Shown in pieces: positions 44,756-55,809 of a stretch of 64,000 bases of DNA. The position numbers and the translations under genes are program-made. Positions within the stretch are counted from its first letter, which is position 1; each line of letters opens with the position of its first letter. The notes under the pieces are model-generated. The model saw nothing but the letters and a program-made list of their open reading frames with translations, did not search any database and was not told the origin of the DNA. The stretch comes from Perlucidibaca sp. (GTDB taxonomy: Bacteria > Pseudomonadota > Gammaproteobacteria > Pseudomonadales > Moraxellaceae), in the NCBI GenBank assembly GCA_023265995.1, contig JAHFSA010000001.1, positions 186,001 through 250,000 of the forward strand, in the 5' to 3' direction.

Positions 44756-46488
44756 TTCGGGTCGGTATCCGGTTGCGTCAACGGCGCGGGAACCTGGTGC
44801 AGGCGAGCCAGCCAATGGTCGAGATGGGCCAGGCGCTCGGCCAGGCCTTCCGGCCTCAGCGCCCTGGAAAGCTGGAAAAGCTGTGCGCGGGAATTGACCT
44901 CGTTGGCCCAGGCCATCAACGGCTGGGGACAGGTCATGCGCTCGGCATAGTCGAATCTCAGACGGGAGAAGTCGTCGCCCTGCTGCTCGTCGAGCACGGC
45001 GAACTGCGGGAAGCAATAGATCAGGACATGGTCCTGCCAGAGTCTGGCGCGAACAGGCTCTATCACCAGATAGACCCGATCGCCACCATAATGCATGGTC
45101 GGCAGCCACGGTCTGTCGACCACCAGCGCATCAACCGCATGGTGGAGATCAATCCACTCCCCGCCCCGGCCATGTCGCATGCTGTTCATGAAGGCCGGCG
45201 GCATGCCGCGTCCATCGGGCTGCACGACACGCGCGCTCGGCACCCAGAAACTCACGCTGCCGGCATGTTCACCCATGATGATGGTCTTGCCGGCAAAGAC
45301 GCCGGCGGCAATGTCGCGCTGATTGCGGACCATGGCGGCATCCGCCGGCCCGCCATACCAGCCCGGCAGCGCGACGCCCGCCCCCAGCAGCAACACCAGC
45401 GACAGCAGTCGCCGGAGCGCGAGGCGACCGCCACGAACAGCCTGCCCTGCCACGCCTGAAGCGAGGGCATGCACGCGCAATATCATGGCCAGCAGGACCG
45501 CGACCATCAGATAGGCATCCGCCTCCGCCAGTGCCCAGCCCGAGCAGGCGGCATACAAGCCGACCTGCACGAACAGGGCCAGCAGACTCACCCCCAGCAG
45601 CGCCAGAGCATGGCCGGCAGGTCGGCGGCGCCGGTAAATCAGCTCGGCCAGCAGCCAGACAGCGCTCAAGGCCAGAATGCCCGGCTTCATCCACCATGAC
45701 AGCATGTCGGCATAGACACTGAAATTGGCCAGCCAGGGCGTACCCAGGGCACGGGTCGCAAGACTGGCCGGCAACAGCGCGCCGTAACAGGCCAGATTGA
45801 TTGTCGCCAGCGACAGCAGCGCAAGCGCCGACGGCAACATGAGCACCAGCATGGCGCGCCAGCCTGGTCGCAGGCACAAGGCCACCCAGGCCAGCAACAC
45901 CAGCACCAGCACCAGACTGTCGAGGCGAACCAGCACAAGCCAGGCCAGCGCCAGACCCAGGGTGACCGAGTCCCGTGACTGCCAGGGCATGCCCCCCGCG
46001 CTCAGCCGGCAAAACAGCAGATAGAGTGCCGGCAGCAGCAGCACGGTTTCGCTGCCGCGTATCGTGATTTCCGGCAGCGTCACCATGATGAACAACAGCG
46101 CCAGCAACGCGGACTGATACCCCAGTCGCTCGCCGAAACGCCGGCAGAACACATACAGCACGGCCGTGTTGATCGCCGCCAGGGCGATCATGACCAGCAG
46201 GAAGAAGGCCGTCGGCGAGCCTCCGGAAATCAGGCCGAGCACGGTCACCGGCAACAGCCACAGCGATGGCACCCCATTGCCGGGAACACTGCCGTAGCCA
46301 CGACCGAGCAGGCTGCCGGCATGCCTCATGGTGTCGTAGGCAGCATCATCAAGCAGCCATTGCAGCATCTCTCCGTTGCTGCGCCAGGCCAGCAGCAGGT
46401 GCAGCAGCGGCAAGGCCGCGATACCGATCGCCAGCAACACGCCCGCCGGGTGCAACCCGGGTCGAGGCAAGGTTGCCGGACGCCACAT
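44752..46488 (-). CDS. Large polytopic membrane protein, GT-C glycosyltransferase-like
   Basis: A 578-residue protein with about twelve helices in its first 400 residues and a soluble periplasmic C-terminal tail (from about 390). The N-terminal loop DDAAYDTMRHAGSLLGRGY has the acidic pair expected for a GT-C sugar transferase, but no family-specific motif was recognised. It may transfer a sugar from a polyprenyl carrier to the growing chain. It shares 1 bp with the start of fcl (TGATG). Confidence 0.72.
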   Translation of the reverse strand: MWRPATLPRPGLHPAGVLLAIGIAALPLLHLLLAWRSNGEMLQWLLDDAAYDTMRHAGSLLGRGYGSVPGNGVPSLWLLPVTVLGLISGGSPTAFFLLVMIALAAINTAVLYVFCRRFGERLGYQSALLALLFIMVTLPEITIRGSETVLLLPALYLLFCRLSAGGMPWQSRDSVTLGLALAWLVLVRLDSLVLVLVLLAWVALCLRPGWRAMLVLMLPSALALLSLATINLACYGALLPASLATRALGTPWLANFSVYADMLSWWMKPGILALSAVWLLAELIYRRRRPAGHALALLGVSLLALFVQVGLYAACSGWALAEADAYLMVAVLLAMILRVHALASGVAGQAVRGGRLALRRLLSLVLLLGAGVALPGWYGGPADAAMVRNQRDIAAGVFAGKTIIMGEHAGSVSFWVPSARVVQPDGRGMPPAFMNSMRHGRGGEWIDLHHAVDALVVDRPWLPTMHYGGDRVYLVIEPVRARLWQDHVLIYCFPQFAVLDEQQGDDFSRLRFDYAERMTCPQPLMAWANEVNSRAQLFQLSRALRPEGLAERLAHLDHWLARLHQVPAPLTQPDTDPK

Positions 46489-47456
46489 CAGCCGCGAACC
46501 TCGTCGGCATGCGCCAGGAACCAGCGGTAGGCATCGGCCAGGCCTTCGCGCAGCGCAGTCTTCGCACGCCAGCCCATGCCGGCCAGGCGCGAGACATCCA
46601 TGAGCTTGCGCGGCGTACCGTCGGGCTTGGTGGTGTCGAACACCAGGCGGCCACGGAAGCCGGTGACCTCGGCGATGGTCTCGGCCAGTTCACGGATGGT
46701 GACATCGGTACCGGTGCCGACATTGATGTGCGACAGCATGGGCTCGGTATTGGCCAGATAGCTTTCGCGATCCAGGTCGAGCACGAACAGCGAGGCCTCG
46801 GCCATGTCATCGACATGGAGGAATTCGCGCATGGGCGTGCCGGTGCCCCAGATCACCACTTCATCCGCCCCGCTCTGCACGGCCTCGTGGAAACGGCGGA
46901 TCATGGCCGGCACGACATGGCTGTTGGCGGGATGGAAGTTGTCATGCGGGCCGTAGAGATTGGTCGGCATGACACTGCGGTAATCGCTGCCGTACTGGCG
47001 GTTGTAGGACTCGCAGAGCTTGATGCCGGCGATCTTGGCGACGGCATAGGGCTCGTTGGTCGGCTCCAGCGTGCCGGTCAGCAGGCAGGACTCCGGCATG
47101 GGCTGCGGAGCCAGCTTGGGATAGATGCAGGAGCTGCCCAGGAAGAGCAGCTTCTGCACGCCGGCCTGATGCGCCTCATGAATGACATTGCATTCCATCA
47201 TGAGGTTTTCGTAGATGAATTCGGCCGGATAGCTGTTGTTGGCCATGATGCCGCCGACCTTGGCGGCGGCCAGGATGACCACTTCGGGCTTTTCAGCGGC
47301 AAAGAAGGCGCGCACGGCGGCCTGATCGGTCAGATCCAGCTCGGCGTGGGTACGCGTGATCAGGTTCGTGCAGCCACGGGCCTGCAGCTGACGCACGATG
47401 GCCGAGCCGACCATGCCGCGATGACCGGCGATATAGATACGCTCATTGTTGCTCAT
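46488..47456 (-). CDS. fcl: GDP-L-fucose synthase
   Basis: A 322-residue epimerase/reductase converting GDP-4-keto-6-deoxy-mannose to GDP-L-fucose. The NADP motif is [16 protein letters not shown], and catalytic S-Y-K residues fall in [19 protein letters not shown] and [12 protein letters not shown]. It is partner to gmd 2 kb upstream on the same strand. The start at 47456 ([12 protein letters not shown]) was chosen by homology; a longer in-frame start is possible. Confidence 0.95.
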   Translation of the reverse strand: MSNNERIYIAGHRGMVGSAIVRQLQARGCTNLITRTHAELDLTDQAAVRAFFAAEKPEVVILAAAKVGGIMANNSYPAEFIYENLMMECNVIHEAHQAGVQKLLFLGSSCIYPKLAPQPMPESCLLTGTLEPTNEPYAVAKIAGIKLCESYNRQYGSDYRSVMPTNLYGPHDNFHPANSHVVPAMIRRFHEAVQSGADEVVIWGTGTPMREFLHVDDMAEASLFVLDLDRESYLANTEPMLSHINVGTGTDVTIRELAETIAEVTGFRGRLVFDTTKPDGTPRKLMDVSRLAGMGWRAKTALREGLADAYRWFLAHADEVRG

Positions 47457-47492
47457 GCAGAAACCATCCGGATAATTCATCAATGACTCTGC

Positions 47493-48167
47493 TCAATGCT
47501 CGCGAGTCCAGTAGATATTGCTTTTGAGATGCCGTGGTGGATTGCCGACATACAGGGCCGCCGGCTCGGTCAGCGGCTTGGCGACTACCGAGCAGGCACC
47601 GACGATGCAGCCATCGGCAACCTGAGTCCCCTTGAGCAGGGTGGCACGCACGCCGACCCAGACACGATCGCCCAGAATCACATCACCAGCCTTGTTGATG
47701 CGCTCGTTGCTGGCGCCATCGTAAATGGCATGGGAGTCGCCATTGCGGATATCGACACCGGGGGCAATCATGCAGTGCTTGCCCATGCGGATCGTCGAGC
47801 CGCTCTCGCTGAGACCCACACCCGTGCTCTTGATGATGCTGCCGTCGCCGATCTCCAGCAGGCTGTTGTCATCCTCGATGTAGAACACGCCACTCAGAAT
47901 ACGCACATCCTCACCGATCACGATCCGGTTGTTGCTACCCAGAATGACCAGTTTGAGATCATTGATCACAGTCCACGGGCCTATGCTCAGGGTATTGCCA
48001 CGGCCCGTCACGGTGCAGCGAATATTGCGCGCGGCGCTGATGTCGGCCTGTACTGTCAGGCCGGCGGGCACACGCATCTGCATGAGTTTCTGCCAGTGCA
48101 GCCTGAACATCAGCTTGGCCAGCCAGGGCAGCCTGTCCTTCAGTCGCAGGTAAAACGCTCTCAACAT
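47493..48167 (-). CDS. Left-handed beta-helix (hexapeptide) acyltransferase
   Basis: A 224-residue LbH-type transferase, probably an O-acetyltransferase for a sugar. After an N-terminal hydrophobic helix region, hexapeptide turns occur as IVIGEDVRI, LLEIGDGSI, IRMGKHCMIAPGVDIRNGD and VILGDRVWVGVRATLLKGT, followed by a closing segment IVGACSVVAKPL. It ends with YVGNPPRHLKSNIYWTREH. AGGAG lies 6 nt before the ATG. It overlaps the acyltransferase 3 gene. Confidence 0.92.
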   Translation of the reverse strand: MLRAFYLRLKDRLPWLAKLMFRLHWQKLMQMRVPAGLTVQADISAARNIRCTVTGRGNTLSIGPWTVINDLKLVILGSNNRIVIGEDVRILSGVFYIEDDNSLLEIGDGSIIKSTGVGLSESGSTIRMGKHCMIAPGVDIRNGDSHAIYDGASNERINKAGDVILGDRVWVGVRATLLKGTQVADGCIVGACSVVAKPLTEPAALYVGNPPRHLKSNIYWTREH

Positions 48168-49375
48168 CACCCTCTCCTCACGCGATCCGCGCAGCGCTTG
48201 CCAACAGCCTGCATCGGGAGCTCAAGCCAGTAATAGGTCATGGCGGACACCACGATGATCAGCATCATCGACAGCGCCATGAACAGACTGGTCTGCCAGG
48301 GCTGGGCGAAGGCCAGCGAAAACCCCAGCTCGCCATGCTGCACCTGCAGGGCGACCAGCCCCTTCTGTGCCAGCAGCATGAGCACACGAATCAGGAACAC
48401 CATGACCAGGTAGTGCACCAGGTAGACCGAATAGGAAATGCGCCCGAGGAAGGCCATGACCGGCGTCGTCATCAGACGCGCCAGCAGACCCTCGTCACGG
48501 GCGAAAACGATGATGAAGGGCAGAAAGACCAATGGTGCATAAAGCCCGAGGGGGCCGTTGTTGACCAGCCACAGGAAGAACATGACTGCGATCAGGGCCG
48601 GCAGCTGCAAGGCGCTGATCCAGCTCGACCAGCCAGGTCGCCGTAGGGACAGCCAGGTTGCAGCGCGATAGGCCAGAACGCCGGTGAAGAACCCCATCAC
48701 GCAGCGCAGAAAGCCCTGATCAACCGTTATGTCCATGCTCTTGAGATTCTGCTGCAGCAAAAACAGCAGGATGCCGGTCACGATCACCATCGACAGCCGC
48801 ACCAGCCATGCCGCACCGGCGACGCAGACCAGCAAGGCGAAGACCAGGTAGGTGTAGAACTCGGTGCTGATGCTCCAGCTCGGCACATTCCACACCGGGG
48901 CATCGAACAGGCCCAGCGCATGCACGAGAAAGACGCTCGCCGCCAGACCGTCCCAGGAATACATGCCGGCAAATGCCTCATTGCTGGCGCTGACGCCCGT
49001 GCGGGAAACCATGTACCACTTGACCGTCTCGAGCAGCAGCAGGCCGAGCAGAACCAGCGCGTGCAGGGGCCAGACACGGAAGAAGCGGCGCAGCATGAAT
49101 ATGCCGACATCCTGCGGCGAACGCAGACGATCGGCATAGGCATGCGCAATGACGAAGCCGCTGAGCACGAAGAACACGTCCACCATCAGGTAGCCGCTTT
49201 GCAGCCAGCGCCAGCCCTTCAGTGGCGATTCCAGCAGAGTCATGAAGTGATACAGCACGACAACGAGAGCGAACACGCCACGCCAGCCATCGAGCGCATC
49301 GAAACGGGTGCTCGCCAGCGCTTTCGCCGAGGCGGGCTCGACCGGGCAGGCGATATCCAGGGCCGGGCTGGTCAT
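48167..49375 (-). CDS. Acyltransferase 3 family protein (OafA-like), second copy
   Basis: A 402-residue integral-membrane acyltransferase with the typical N-terminal FDALDGWRGVFALVVVLYHF and LMVDVFFVLSGFVIAHAY. It has about ten helices and no SGNH domain. It shares architecture with 41953-42981 but little sequence identity by eye, so it probably modifies a different position. Start and stop fit coupled translation with the neighbouring gmd and hexapeptide transferase genes. Confidence 0.93.
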   Translation of the reverse strand: MTSPALDIACPVEPASAKALASTRFDALDGWRGVFALVVVLYHFMTLLESPLKGWRWLQSGYLMVDVFFVLSGFVIAHAYADRLRSPQDVGIFMLRRFFRVWPLHALVLLGLLLLETVKWYMVSRTGVSASNEAFAGMYSWDGLAASVFLVHALGLFDAPVWNVPSWSISTEFYTYLVFALLVCVAGAAWLVRLSMVIVTGILLFLLQQNLKSMDITVDQGFLRCVMGFFTGVLAYRAATWLSLRRPGWSSWISALQLPALIAVMFFLWLVNNGPLGLYAPLVFLPFIIVFARDEGLLARLMTTPVMAFLGRISYSVYLVHYLVMVFLIRVLMLLAQKGLVALQVQHGELGFSLAFAQPWQTSLFMALSMMLIIVVSAMTYYWLELPMQAVGKRCADRVRRG

Positions 49376-49377
49376 GA

Positions 49378-50493
49378 TTACTCGTGGCTCACCGAGACCG
49401 TGAACCCAGCCTGCTTCAGCGTGGCATGCTGCTTCGCCTTGTCGAGGTCATGCGCCACCATCTCCACGATCAGCTCGTCGAGCGTGATTTCCGGCACCCA
49501 GCCCAGCTTTTCCTTGGCCTTGGTCGGGTCACCCAGCAGAGTCTCCACTTCCGCCGGACGGAAGTAGCGCGGATCCACCTTCACAATGACATCGCCAACC
49601 TTGAGTGCCGGCGCCTTGTCACCACTGATGGCGGCCACGATCGCCTGCTCGTCGACACCCTCGCCCTCGAAGCGCAGCGTGATGCCGAGCTCGTCGGCGG
49701 CGCGGCGGATGAACTCGCGCACCGTGACCTGCACGCCGGTGGCGATGACGAAATCATCCGGAGTGTCCTGCTGCAGCATCATCCACTGCATGCGCACATA
49801 GTCCTTGGCATGACCCCAGTCACGCAGCGAATCCATGTTGCCCATGAACAGGCACTTTTCCAGGCCCTGGGCGATGTTGGCCAGACCACGGGTGACCTTG
49901 CGCGTGACAAAGGTTTCACCACGGCGCGGCGACTCGTGGTTGAAGAGGATGCCGTTGCAGGCATAGATGCCGTAGGCCTCGCGGTAATTCACCGTGATCC
50001 AGTAGGCATACATCTTGGCGACCGCGTAGGGGCTGCGCGGATAGAACGGCGTGGTTTCCTTCTGCGGCGTCTCCTGCACCAGACCGTAAAGCTCGGAGGT
50101 CGAGGCCTGGTAGAAGCGCGTCTTCTTTTCCAGCCCGAGGAAGCGGATGCCCTCGAGCAGACGCAGGGTGCCGATGGCATCGACATCGGCGGTGTATTCC
50201 GGAGACTCGAAGCTAACCGCCACATGCGACTGCGCACCCAGGTTGTAAACCTCGTCCGGCTCGACCTCGCGCAGGATGCGGATCAGGTTGGAGGTATCCG
50301 TGAGGTCGCCGTAATGCAGCTTCAGCTTCGGATTCGGCTCATGCGGATCCTGGTAGATGTGGTCAATGCGCTCGGTGTTGAACGACGAGGCACGGCGCTT
50401 GATGCCATGCACCTCATAACCCTTGGCCAGCAGGAATTCCGCCAGATAGGAGCCGTCCTGGCCGGTAATGCCGGTGATCAGTGCTTTCTTCAT
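49378..50493 (-). CDS. gmd: GDP-mannose 4,6-dehydratase
   Basis: A 371-residue SDR-type dehydratase making GDP-4-keto-6-deoxymannose. The cofactor motif is [20 protein letters not shown], the catalytic region [11 protein letters not shown] contains the Thr/Ser-Glu pair, and YxxxK is [10 protein letters not shown]. The length is standard. It works with fcl towards GDP-fucose; manC is not in the window, while a manB-type mutase is at 59731. It overlaps the GT4 gene by 4 bp. Confidence 0.97.
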   Translation of the reverse strand: MKKALITGITGQDGSYLAEFLLAKGYEVHGIKRRASSFNTERIDHIYQDPHEPNPKLKLHYGDLTDTSNLIRILREVEPDEVYNLGAQSHVAVSFESPEYTADVDAIGTLRLLEGIRFLGLEKKTRFYQASTSELYGLVQETPQKETTPFYPRSPYAVAKMYAYWITVNYREAYGIYACNGILFNHESPRRGETFVTRKVTRGLANIAQGLEKCLFMGNMDSLRDWGHAKDYVRMQWMMLQQDTPDDFVIATGVQVTVREFIRRAADELGITLRFEGEGVDEQAIVAAISGDKAPALKVGDVIVKVDPRYFRPAEVETLLGDPTKAKEKLGWVPEITLDELIVEMVAHDLDKAKQHATLKQAGFTVSVSHE

Positions 50494-51761
50494 GTTGTCG
50501 TTCTCGTTTTATGGGCAGCGACCAGCTCCTGATAAAGGGACTGGTGCGCACGCGCGGTCAGGCGCTGGTCAAAATGCTGCAGGCAACGTCGGCGCGCCTG
50601 GCCGGAGAGCGCTTGGTGGCGTTCATCATCAGCCAGCACCCAGCGGATGCCGGCAGCAAGATCGGAGGATTCATAGGGTCTGGCGAGATAGCCGGTTTCA
50701 CCGTGCGCCACGACATCAAGCAGGCCGGTAGCCGCAAAGGCCACCACCGGGGTACCGCAGGCCATGGCCTCGGACGCCGTCTGCCCGAAGGTTTCCTGCA
50801 GGGATGGCACGACCATGACATCGGCTGCGGAATACAGCAGCGCCAGCGCGACATCGTCATGGAGGCGGCCGACATAGCGGATGGGCAGTGCCGCCAGCTC
50901 GGCATTGGCCGGCGCGCTGGCGCCGAACACGACATAGGCCGGCTCCTGGCCGGCAGGCCAGCCCTCGGCTTCGAGCTGGCGTATGGCGGCGAGCAGCAGA
51001 TGCGAACCCTTGCGCTCGTCGCCCAGGGCATTGAGCGCGCCGAAGAGTATGACCGGTCGCTCGGGCGGCAGATTGAAGGCCTGCCGGGCCATGACGCGAT
51101 CCAGCGGCTGGAAGCGATCTATATCAAGGCCGTTGGCGATCACATGCACCGGGCAGTCGCCGATGAGACCGCTGGCGCGGGCCTCGTCGGCCATCCAGTG
51201 ACTGGGACTGACGAAGCTGACATCGGCCTCGCGCATGACCTCGGCCTTGAGCTCGAACTGGCGGGCGCTGATGTCACGCGCTTGTATGCTGCCCAGCTGC
51301 GGGCAGCTGCCGCAGCCATGATGGAAACCTTCGCAGCCGGCCGCGTAATGACAGCCGCCGGTGACCGGCCACATGTCGTGCAGGGTCCAGACCACGGGCT
51401 TGTGCCAGCGCAGGAGCTGGCGCGGCGAGACATAGCCGAAGCCCAGCCAGTGCAGATGCACGAGATCGACCTCGGCAACAGCGCGATCCACGGCAGGGTA
51501 AGGCAGCCAGTTGACACTCCAGGCCTGGCTGCTGCGCTGGCGATAACGCCGCAGCGGCAAGGTGTCGAGCAGAGGCCGCGCCAGACCCTGCAGCTTGCCG
51601 AGAGTGCCCGCTTCGGACTCGGCCCAGGGCAGGTCCGTGGTCTTGCGCAGGACGCGCAGACGGATGTCGGTGCCGACATCACGCAGGCTCTGTGACAACC
51701 GGACAGCCGCGCGTGCCGCGCCGCCATCGGCGTCGAATGTGTTCAGCGCCAGCACCTTCAT
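50490..51761 (-). CDS. Glycosyltransferase family 4
   Basis: A 423-residue GT-B transferase. The N-terminal domain opens [20 protein letters not shown], followed by [20 protein letters not shown], and the C-terminal domain has [20 protein letters not shown], the E-x7-E motif of GT4 enzymes. Conserved Cys-rich [20 protein letters not shown] is typical of WcaC/WcaL-like colanic-acid-type transferases. The start is at 51761 after GGAAG. It is the first gene of the minus-strand half of the polysaccharide locus. Confidence 0.93.
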   Translation of the reverse strand: MKVLALNTFDADGGAARAAVRLSQSLRDVGTDIRLRVLRKTTDLPWAESEAGTLGKLQGLARPLLDTLPLRRYRQRSSQAWSVNWLPYPAVDRAVAEVDLVHLHWLGFGYVSPRQLLRWHKPVVWTLHDMWPVTGGCHYAAGCEGFHHGCGSCPQLGSIQARDISARQFELKAEVMREADVSFVSPSHWMADEARASGLIGDCPVHVIANGLDIDRFQPLDRVMARQAFNLPPERPVILFGALNALGDERKGSHLLLAAIRQLEAEGWPAGQEPAYVVFGASAPANAELAALPIRYVGRLHDDVALALLYSAADVMVVPSLQETFGQTASEAMACGTPVVAFAATGLLDVVAHGETGYLARPYESSDLAAGIRWVLADDERHQALSGQARRRCLQHFDQRLTARAHQSLYQELVAAHKTRTTT

Positions 51762-52017
51762 GAAAAGGACTTCCAACTGGCCAGCGCACCGGCAAAAAGA
51801 TACCGGCGCAAAAAGAATGAATGCATCGTCAGTACATGGCTGACGACGCTGGCGCCGACGATACCAGCGACACCGGATTTGTCCACCAGCATGAACTTCA
51901 CTGACCGCGCGATCGCGCAGAGAATAGGCATGCCGGCATATGGCATGCCCGCCGGCCCGATTTCACATCCCTTCCCGGCGGCCTGACTGGAATATCCCTG
52001 CAGTCGGCACCACGTCG

Positions 52018-53076
52018 TCATGACCCCTCGTAACCATGAGGATTGCGCGACTGCCAGCGCCAGTGATCGCGACACATGTCGGCCTGATCACGGCTGGCCT
52101 GCCAGCCCAGCTCGCGGCGCGCCAGCGACGGATCGGCATAGCACTGCGCGACATCTCCGGGGCGTCTCGGCGCCATGACATGGGCAATGCTCCTGCCCGA
52201 CGCCGCCTCGAAGGCCTTGAGCATGTCGAGCACGGAATAGCCGCGCCCGGTGCCGAGATTGACGGTGATGAGGTTGCCGGTCGCCTCGCCGCCCTCCACC
52301 GCAGTGCCACGCTCCAGCCGCTGCAGGGCCTTGAGATGCCCCTCGGCCAGATCGACGACATGAATGTAGTCACGGACACCGGTGCCGTCCGGCGTCGGAT
52401 AGTCAGAGCCGAACACGCTCAGGCTGGCCAGCTTGCCGGCGGCCACCTGGGCGATATAGGGCATGAGATTGTTGGGAATGCCGCTGGGGTCCTCGCCGAT
52501 CTCGCCGCTGGCATGTGCCCCGACCGGGTTGAAATAGCGCAGGATGGCGATCTGCCAGAGCTCAGGATCGGTGCGCTGCAGATCGCGCAGCATGTCCTCG
52601 ATATGCAGCTTGCTGGCGCCATAGGGATTGGTCGCCGACAGCGGGAAATCTTCGCGTATGGGCACGGCGTGAGGATCGCCATAGACCGTGGCGGACGAAC
52701 TGAAAACCAGGCGATGCACACCGGCCGCGGCCATGGCCTCGCACAGGCGCAGGCTGCCGACGACATTGTTGTCGTAGTAGCGCAGCGGTTGCGCCACCGA
52801 CTCGCCTACCGCCTTGAGGCCGGCGAAGTGAATGACCGCCTCGATGTCGGGATGTGCCGCGAAAACGCCATCCAGCAGGGCACGGTCACGGATGTCACCC
52901 TCGATCACCGTCAACAATGCCGCATCACCGGCCAGGCGTCGCACGCGCACCAGCGCCTCCGGCCTGCTGTTGCTGAAGTTGTCGAGCACGACCACGTCAT
53001 GCCCGGCCTGCAGCAGCTGCAGCACGGTATGCGAACCGATATAGCCGGCGCCGCCGGTCACGAGAATGGAACTCAC
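52018..53076 (-). CDS. galE: UDP-glucose 4-epimerase
   Basis: A 352-residue SDR converting UDP-glucose and UDP-galactose. The NAD motif is ILVTGGAGYIGSHTVLQLL; the catalytic Ser/Tyr/Lys lie in FSSSATVYGDP and NPYGASKLHIEDML, with RYFNPVGAH and DYIHVVDLAEGHLKAL typical for GalE. The start is GTG at 53076, with AGGGA about 7 nt upstream; an overlapping ATG at 53078 is out of frame. It stands alone between the polysaccharide cluster and glpK. Confidence 0.94.
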   Translation of the reverse strand: MSSILVTGGAGYIGSHTVLQLLQAGHDVVVLDNFSNSRPEALVRVRRLAGDAALLTVIEGDIRDRALLDGVFAAHPDIEAVIHFAGLKAVGESVAQPLRYYDNNVVGSLRLCEAMAAAGVHRLVFSSSATVYGDPHAVPIREDFPLSATNPYGASKLHIEDMLRDLQRTDPELWQIAILRYFNPVGAHASGEIGEDPSGIPNNLMPYIAQVAAGKLASLSVFGSDYPTPDGTGVRDYIHVVDLAEGHLKALQRLERGTAVEGGEATGNLITVNLGTGRGYSVLDMLKAFEAASGRSIAHVMAPRRPGDVAQCYADPSLARRELGWQASRDQADMCRDHWRWQSRNPHGYEGS

Positions 53077-53226
53077 ATCAATATCCCTGCCTGTTCACTG
53101 CCGCTGCACAACGGAGCAGCCTGCAGACTACCCGCATTTTGCTGCAAACGCATGGCAGCCGGGCCGCCGGCGCGCACGCCCCGGCTGCGCCTGCAAGCGC
53201 CTTGCCAACACGCCGAAAACCAGTGC

Positions 53227-54717
53227 TCAGACCGGCTGGGAGGCGACACGGCGCACGGCATCGAGCCAGCCGGCATAAAGCTGGCTGCGGCGCTCGCCGG
53301 ACATGGTCGGCGCAAAGCGGCGGTCGCAGTGCCAGAGCGCGGCGATTTCGTCGAGCGAGGCAAAGATGCCGACCTGCAGACCGGCCAGGAAGGCCGCGCC
53401 CAGCGCCGTGGTCTCGGTCACCCGCGGACGGTCGACAGGCACGCCGATGATGTCGGCCAGAGACTGCGATACCCAGTTGTTGACCACCATGCCGCCATCG
53501 ATGCGCAGCGTGGTCACCGGCGCGGCGCCATCACGCGTCATCGCCTCCATCAGGTCACGGGTCTGGAAGCACACCGACTGCAGGCCGGCGGTGACGATCT
53601 CGCCTATGCCGGTGTCGCGGGTGAGCCCGAAGATGGCGCCGCGCGCGCGCGGATCCCAGTATGGTGCACCGAGCCCGGTGAAGGCCGGCACCATGTAGAC
53701 ACCGCGGCTGTCGCCGGTGGCCTCGGCGATGGCCTGGGTCTCGGAGGCCGAGCCGATGAGCTTGAGGCCGTCACGCAGCCACTGGATCGTGGCGCCGGCG
53801 ACAAAGATGGAGCCCTCGACGGCATAGGTCGGCTTGCCCTTGAGACGATATGCCACCGTCGAGAGCAGGCGGTTGCTCGACTGCACCACATTCGGGCCGG
53901 TATTGAGAATCATGAAGCAACCGGTGCCGTAGGTGCTCTTGACCATGCCCGGCTGGAAGCAGGCCTGACCGATCAGGGCCGCCTGCTGGTCGCCGGCGAC
54001 ACCGCAAATAGGGATCTGGGCGCCGAGAAAGTCGGGCGCGCTCTGACCGAAGTCATCGCTGGAGTCGCGTACCTGCGGCAGCAGACTGGCCGGGATGTTG
54101 AAGAGCTGCAGCAGCTCCTCGTCCCAGCTCTGGGTATGGATGTTGAACAACAGCGTGCGCGAGGCATTGGTGGCGTCGGTGGCATGCACCTGGCCGTGGG
54201 TCAGCTTCCACAGCAGCCAGCTGTCGATGGTGCCGAAGGCCAGTTCGCCACGTTCGGCGCGCTCGCGCACACCCGCCACATTGTCCAGCAGCCAGGCCAG
54301 CTTGGTGGCCGAGAAATAGGGATCGAGCAGCAGGCCGGTCTTGGCCTGGATCATGGCCTCGTGGCCTTCGGCCTTGAGGCGCGCGCATTCGGCGCCGGTG
54401 CGACGGTCCTGCCAGACTATGGCGCGATGCACGGGCATGCCGTTGCGCCTGTCCCAGAGCACGGTGGTTTCACGCTGGTTGGTGATGCCGATGGCGGAAA
54501 TGTCGCGGGCATGCAGACCGCCCTTGCGCAGGACATCGCGGCAGACCGTCTCGGTCGCCCACCAGATCTCCATGGCATCGTGCTCGACCCAGCCATCGGC
54601 AGGAAAGTGCTGTGCCAGCTCGACCTGGGCCATCGACAGACGAGCGCCGGTGGAATCGAACACGATGGCACGCGTACTGGTCGTACCCTGGTCAATCGAG
54701 AGAATGTAGCGCGTCAT
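53227..54717 (-). CDS. glpK: Glycerol kinase
   Basis: A 496-residue FGGY-family kinase making glycerol-3-phosphate. [20 protein letters not shown] is the ATP/phosphate motif, the glycerol-binding segments [11 protein letters not shown] and WLLWKLTHG are in place, and the C-terminal signature [16 protein letters not shown] is typical. It stands alone on its strand; no glpF, glpD or glpR is adjacent. The frame that opens on the opposite strand through galE, glpK and the pilus tip gene is an antisense artefact. Confidence 0.96.
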   Translation of the reverse strand: MTRYILSIDQGTTSTRAIVFDSTGARLSMAQVELAQHFPADGWVEHDAMEIWWATETVCRDVLRKGGLHARDISAIGITNQRETTVLWDRRNGMPVHRAIVWQDRRTGAECARLKAEGHEAMIQAKTGLLLDPYFSATKLAWLLDNVAGVRERAERGELAFGTIDSWLLWKLTHGQVHATDATNASRTLLFNIHTQSWDEELLQLFNIPASLLPQVRDSSDDFGQSAPDFLGAQIPICGVAGDQQAALIGQACFQPGMVKSTYGTGCFMILNTGPNVVQSSNRLLSTVAYRLKGKPTYAVEGSIFVAGATIQWLRDGLKLIGSASETQAIAEATGDSRGVYMVPAFTGLGAPYWDPRARGAIFGLTRDTGIGEIVTAGLQSVCFQTRDLMEAMTRDGAAPVTTLRIDGGMVVNNWVSQSLADIIGVPVDRPRVTETTALGAAFLAGLQVGIFASLDEIAALWHCDRRFAPTMSGERRSQLYAGWLDAVRRVASQPV

Positions 54718-54816
54718 GGCAGCCAGGCTATCCGTTGTTATTGTGCCGGCAAGTGTAGCGAATCCCGGGCGCGGCCGGCAGGCCTGATCCGCCCGCCGAA
54801 GCCGATGTCTGCAGAC

Positions 54817-55809
54817 TCAGAAGGTGACGGTGGCGACCACCGTGTCGGCATAGTTGCCGATGGCCGGCGCGGCCTGTGCCGGCACCCGTCCGTAGACTGT
54901 CAGCGACTGGCTGCCGCCGGTGCCGGTGCCTGTGCTTTCGTTGCCGGCACCAGAGCTCCAGGTCTGGCTGCGGGCGGCATCACGATAGAGGCCGTAGCCG
55001 ACATAACTGCTGGTGGACGCCAGACGCATGCGGCGCGTGCCGCTGAAGTTGCTGCCATTGCCAAGACCGACGCTCCAGGGCGCGGCATTGGTGCAGGTCA
55101 CGCTCATGGTGCTGGTCTGGTCGCGGTTGCCGACCAGCGCCGAGGTCGTGCCGAAGGCCAGATTCTGGGTATTGATGGCACAGTTGGCCACGACCGTTGC
55201 AGTGACGTTGAACGTGGGCATAGCACTGCCGCCAGAGGCCGGGCAAGGCACATCGCCGCTGGCAAAGCGCACCAGGGTGTATGCCGCCGTGAAGGAGCTG
55301 GTGTATGTGCCAACCGGTTTCGTCGTCTGCCCCGGGTTGATGCTGGCATAGATGGTGTCGCTGATCGTCGAAGTGCCGCCCAGGATGATCAGCACCGAAC
55401 CCGAATTGAAGACATAGCGCTTCGGTCCCGAGGCTGCGAAAACAGCCGTCGAGCCCCAGATCTGAGTGCGGGCGGCGTCCTTGTAGAGGTTGTAGCCCAG
55501 GGTATTGGCGCCATTCAGCATATAGCGCTGGGTGCTGCCATCCCAGCCGCCGGACCCTTCGTTGATATAGACGCAGACCGTGGCGTCACCCGGCAGCTCC
55601 AGCAGCCCCTTGGAGCAGGACACGGAAACCGGTGCCGAAGCCGTGGCGAGCGGATTGGCTCCGCTGAGCACATTGACGTTGCCGAAGCTGACGTTGCCGA
55701 CACTGGCCGAGCAGGACAGCGCATGCGCAGGCATGGCCAGGCCCAGCCAGACCAGCAGCAGGCTGGCGACCAGCAGGGCGGTCTTGCGCAGGCGGGCAAT
55801 CACGGACAT
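54817..55809 (-). CDS. csuE: Csu-type pilus tip subunit (two SCPU domains, CsuE-like)
   Basis: A 330-residue secreted protein with a signal peptide (ALLVASLLLVWLGLAMPAHA) and two spore-coat-U/SCPU domains: residues about 32-180 and 199-330 (FNVTATVVANCAINTQNLAF, ending in NYADTVVATVTF). The double-domain layout matches CsuE, the tip adhesin of Csu pili that mediates abiotic adhesion. Its ATG overlaps the usher end by 10 bp. It is the last gene of the four-gene pilus operon. Confidence 0.88.
   Translation of the reverse strand: MSVIARLRKTALLVASLLLVWLGLAMPAHALSCSASVGNVSFGNVNVLSGANPLATASAPVSVSCSKGLLELPGDATVCVYINEGSGGWDGSTQRYMLNGANTLGYNLYKDAARTQIWGSTAVFAASGPKRYVFNSGSVLIILGGTSTISDTIYASINPGQTTKPVGTYTSSFTAAYTLVRFASGDVPCPASGGSAMPTFNVTATVVANCAINTQNLAFGTTSALVGNRDQTSTMSVTCTNAAPWSVGLGNGSNFSGTRRMRLASTSSYVGYGLYRDAARSQTWSSGAGNESTGTGTGGSQSLTVYGRVPAQAAPAIGNYADTVVATVTF

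Noticed and set aside
51758-52075. 105-codon minus-strand frame between the GT4 gene and galE, resembling a membrane-protein remnant
   Set aside because: It overlaps the 3' end of galE and the start of the GT4 gene, and has no recognised motif; only a vague GtrA-like hydrophobic end. Treated as non-coding.
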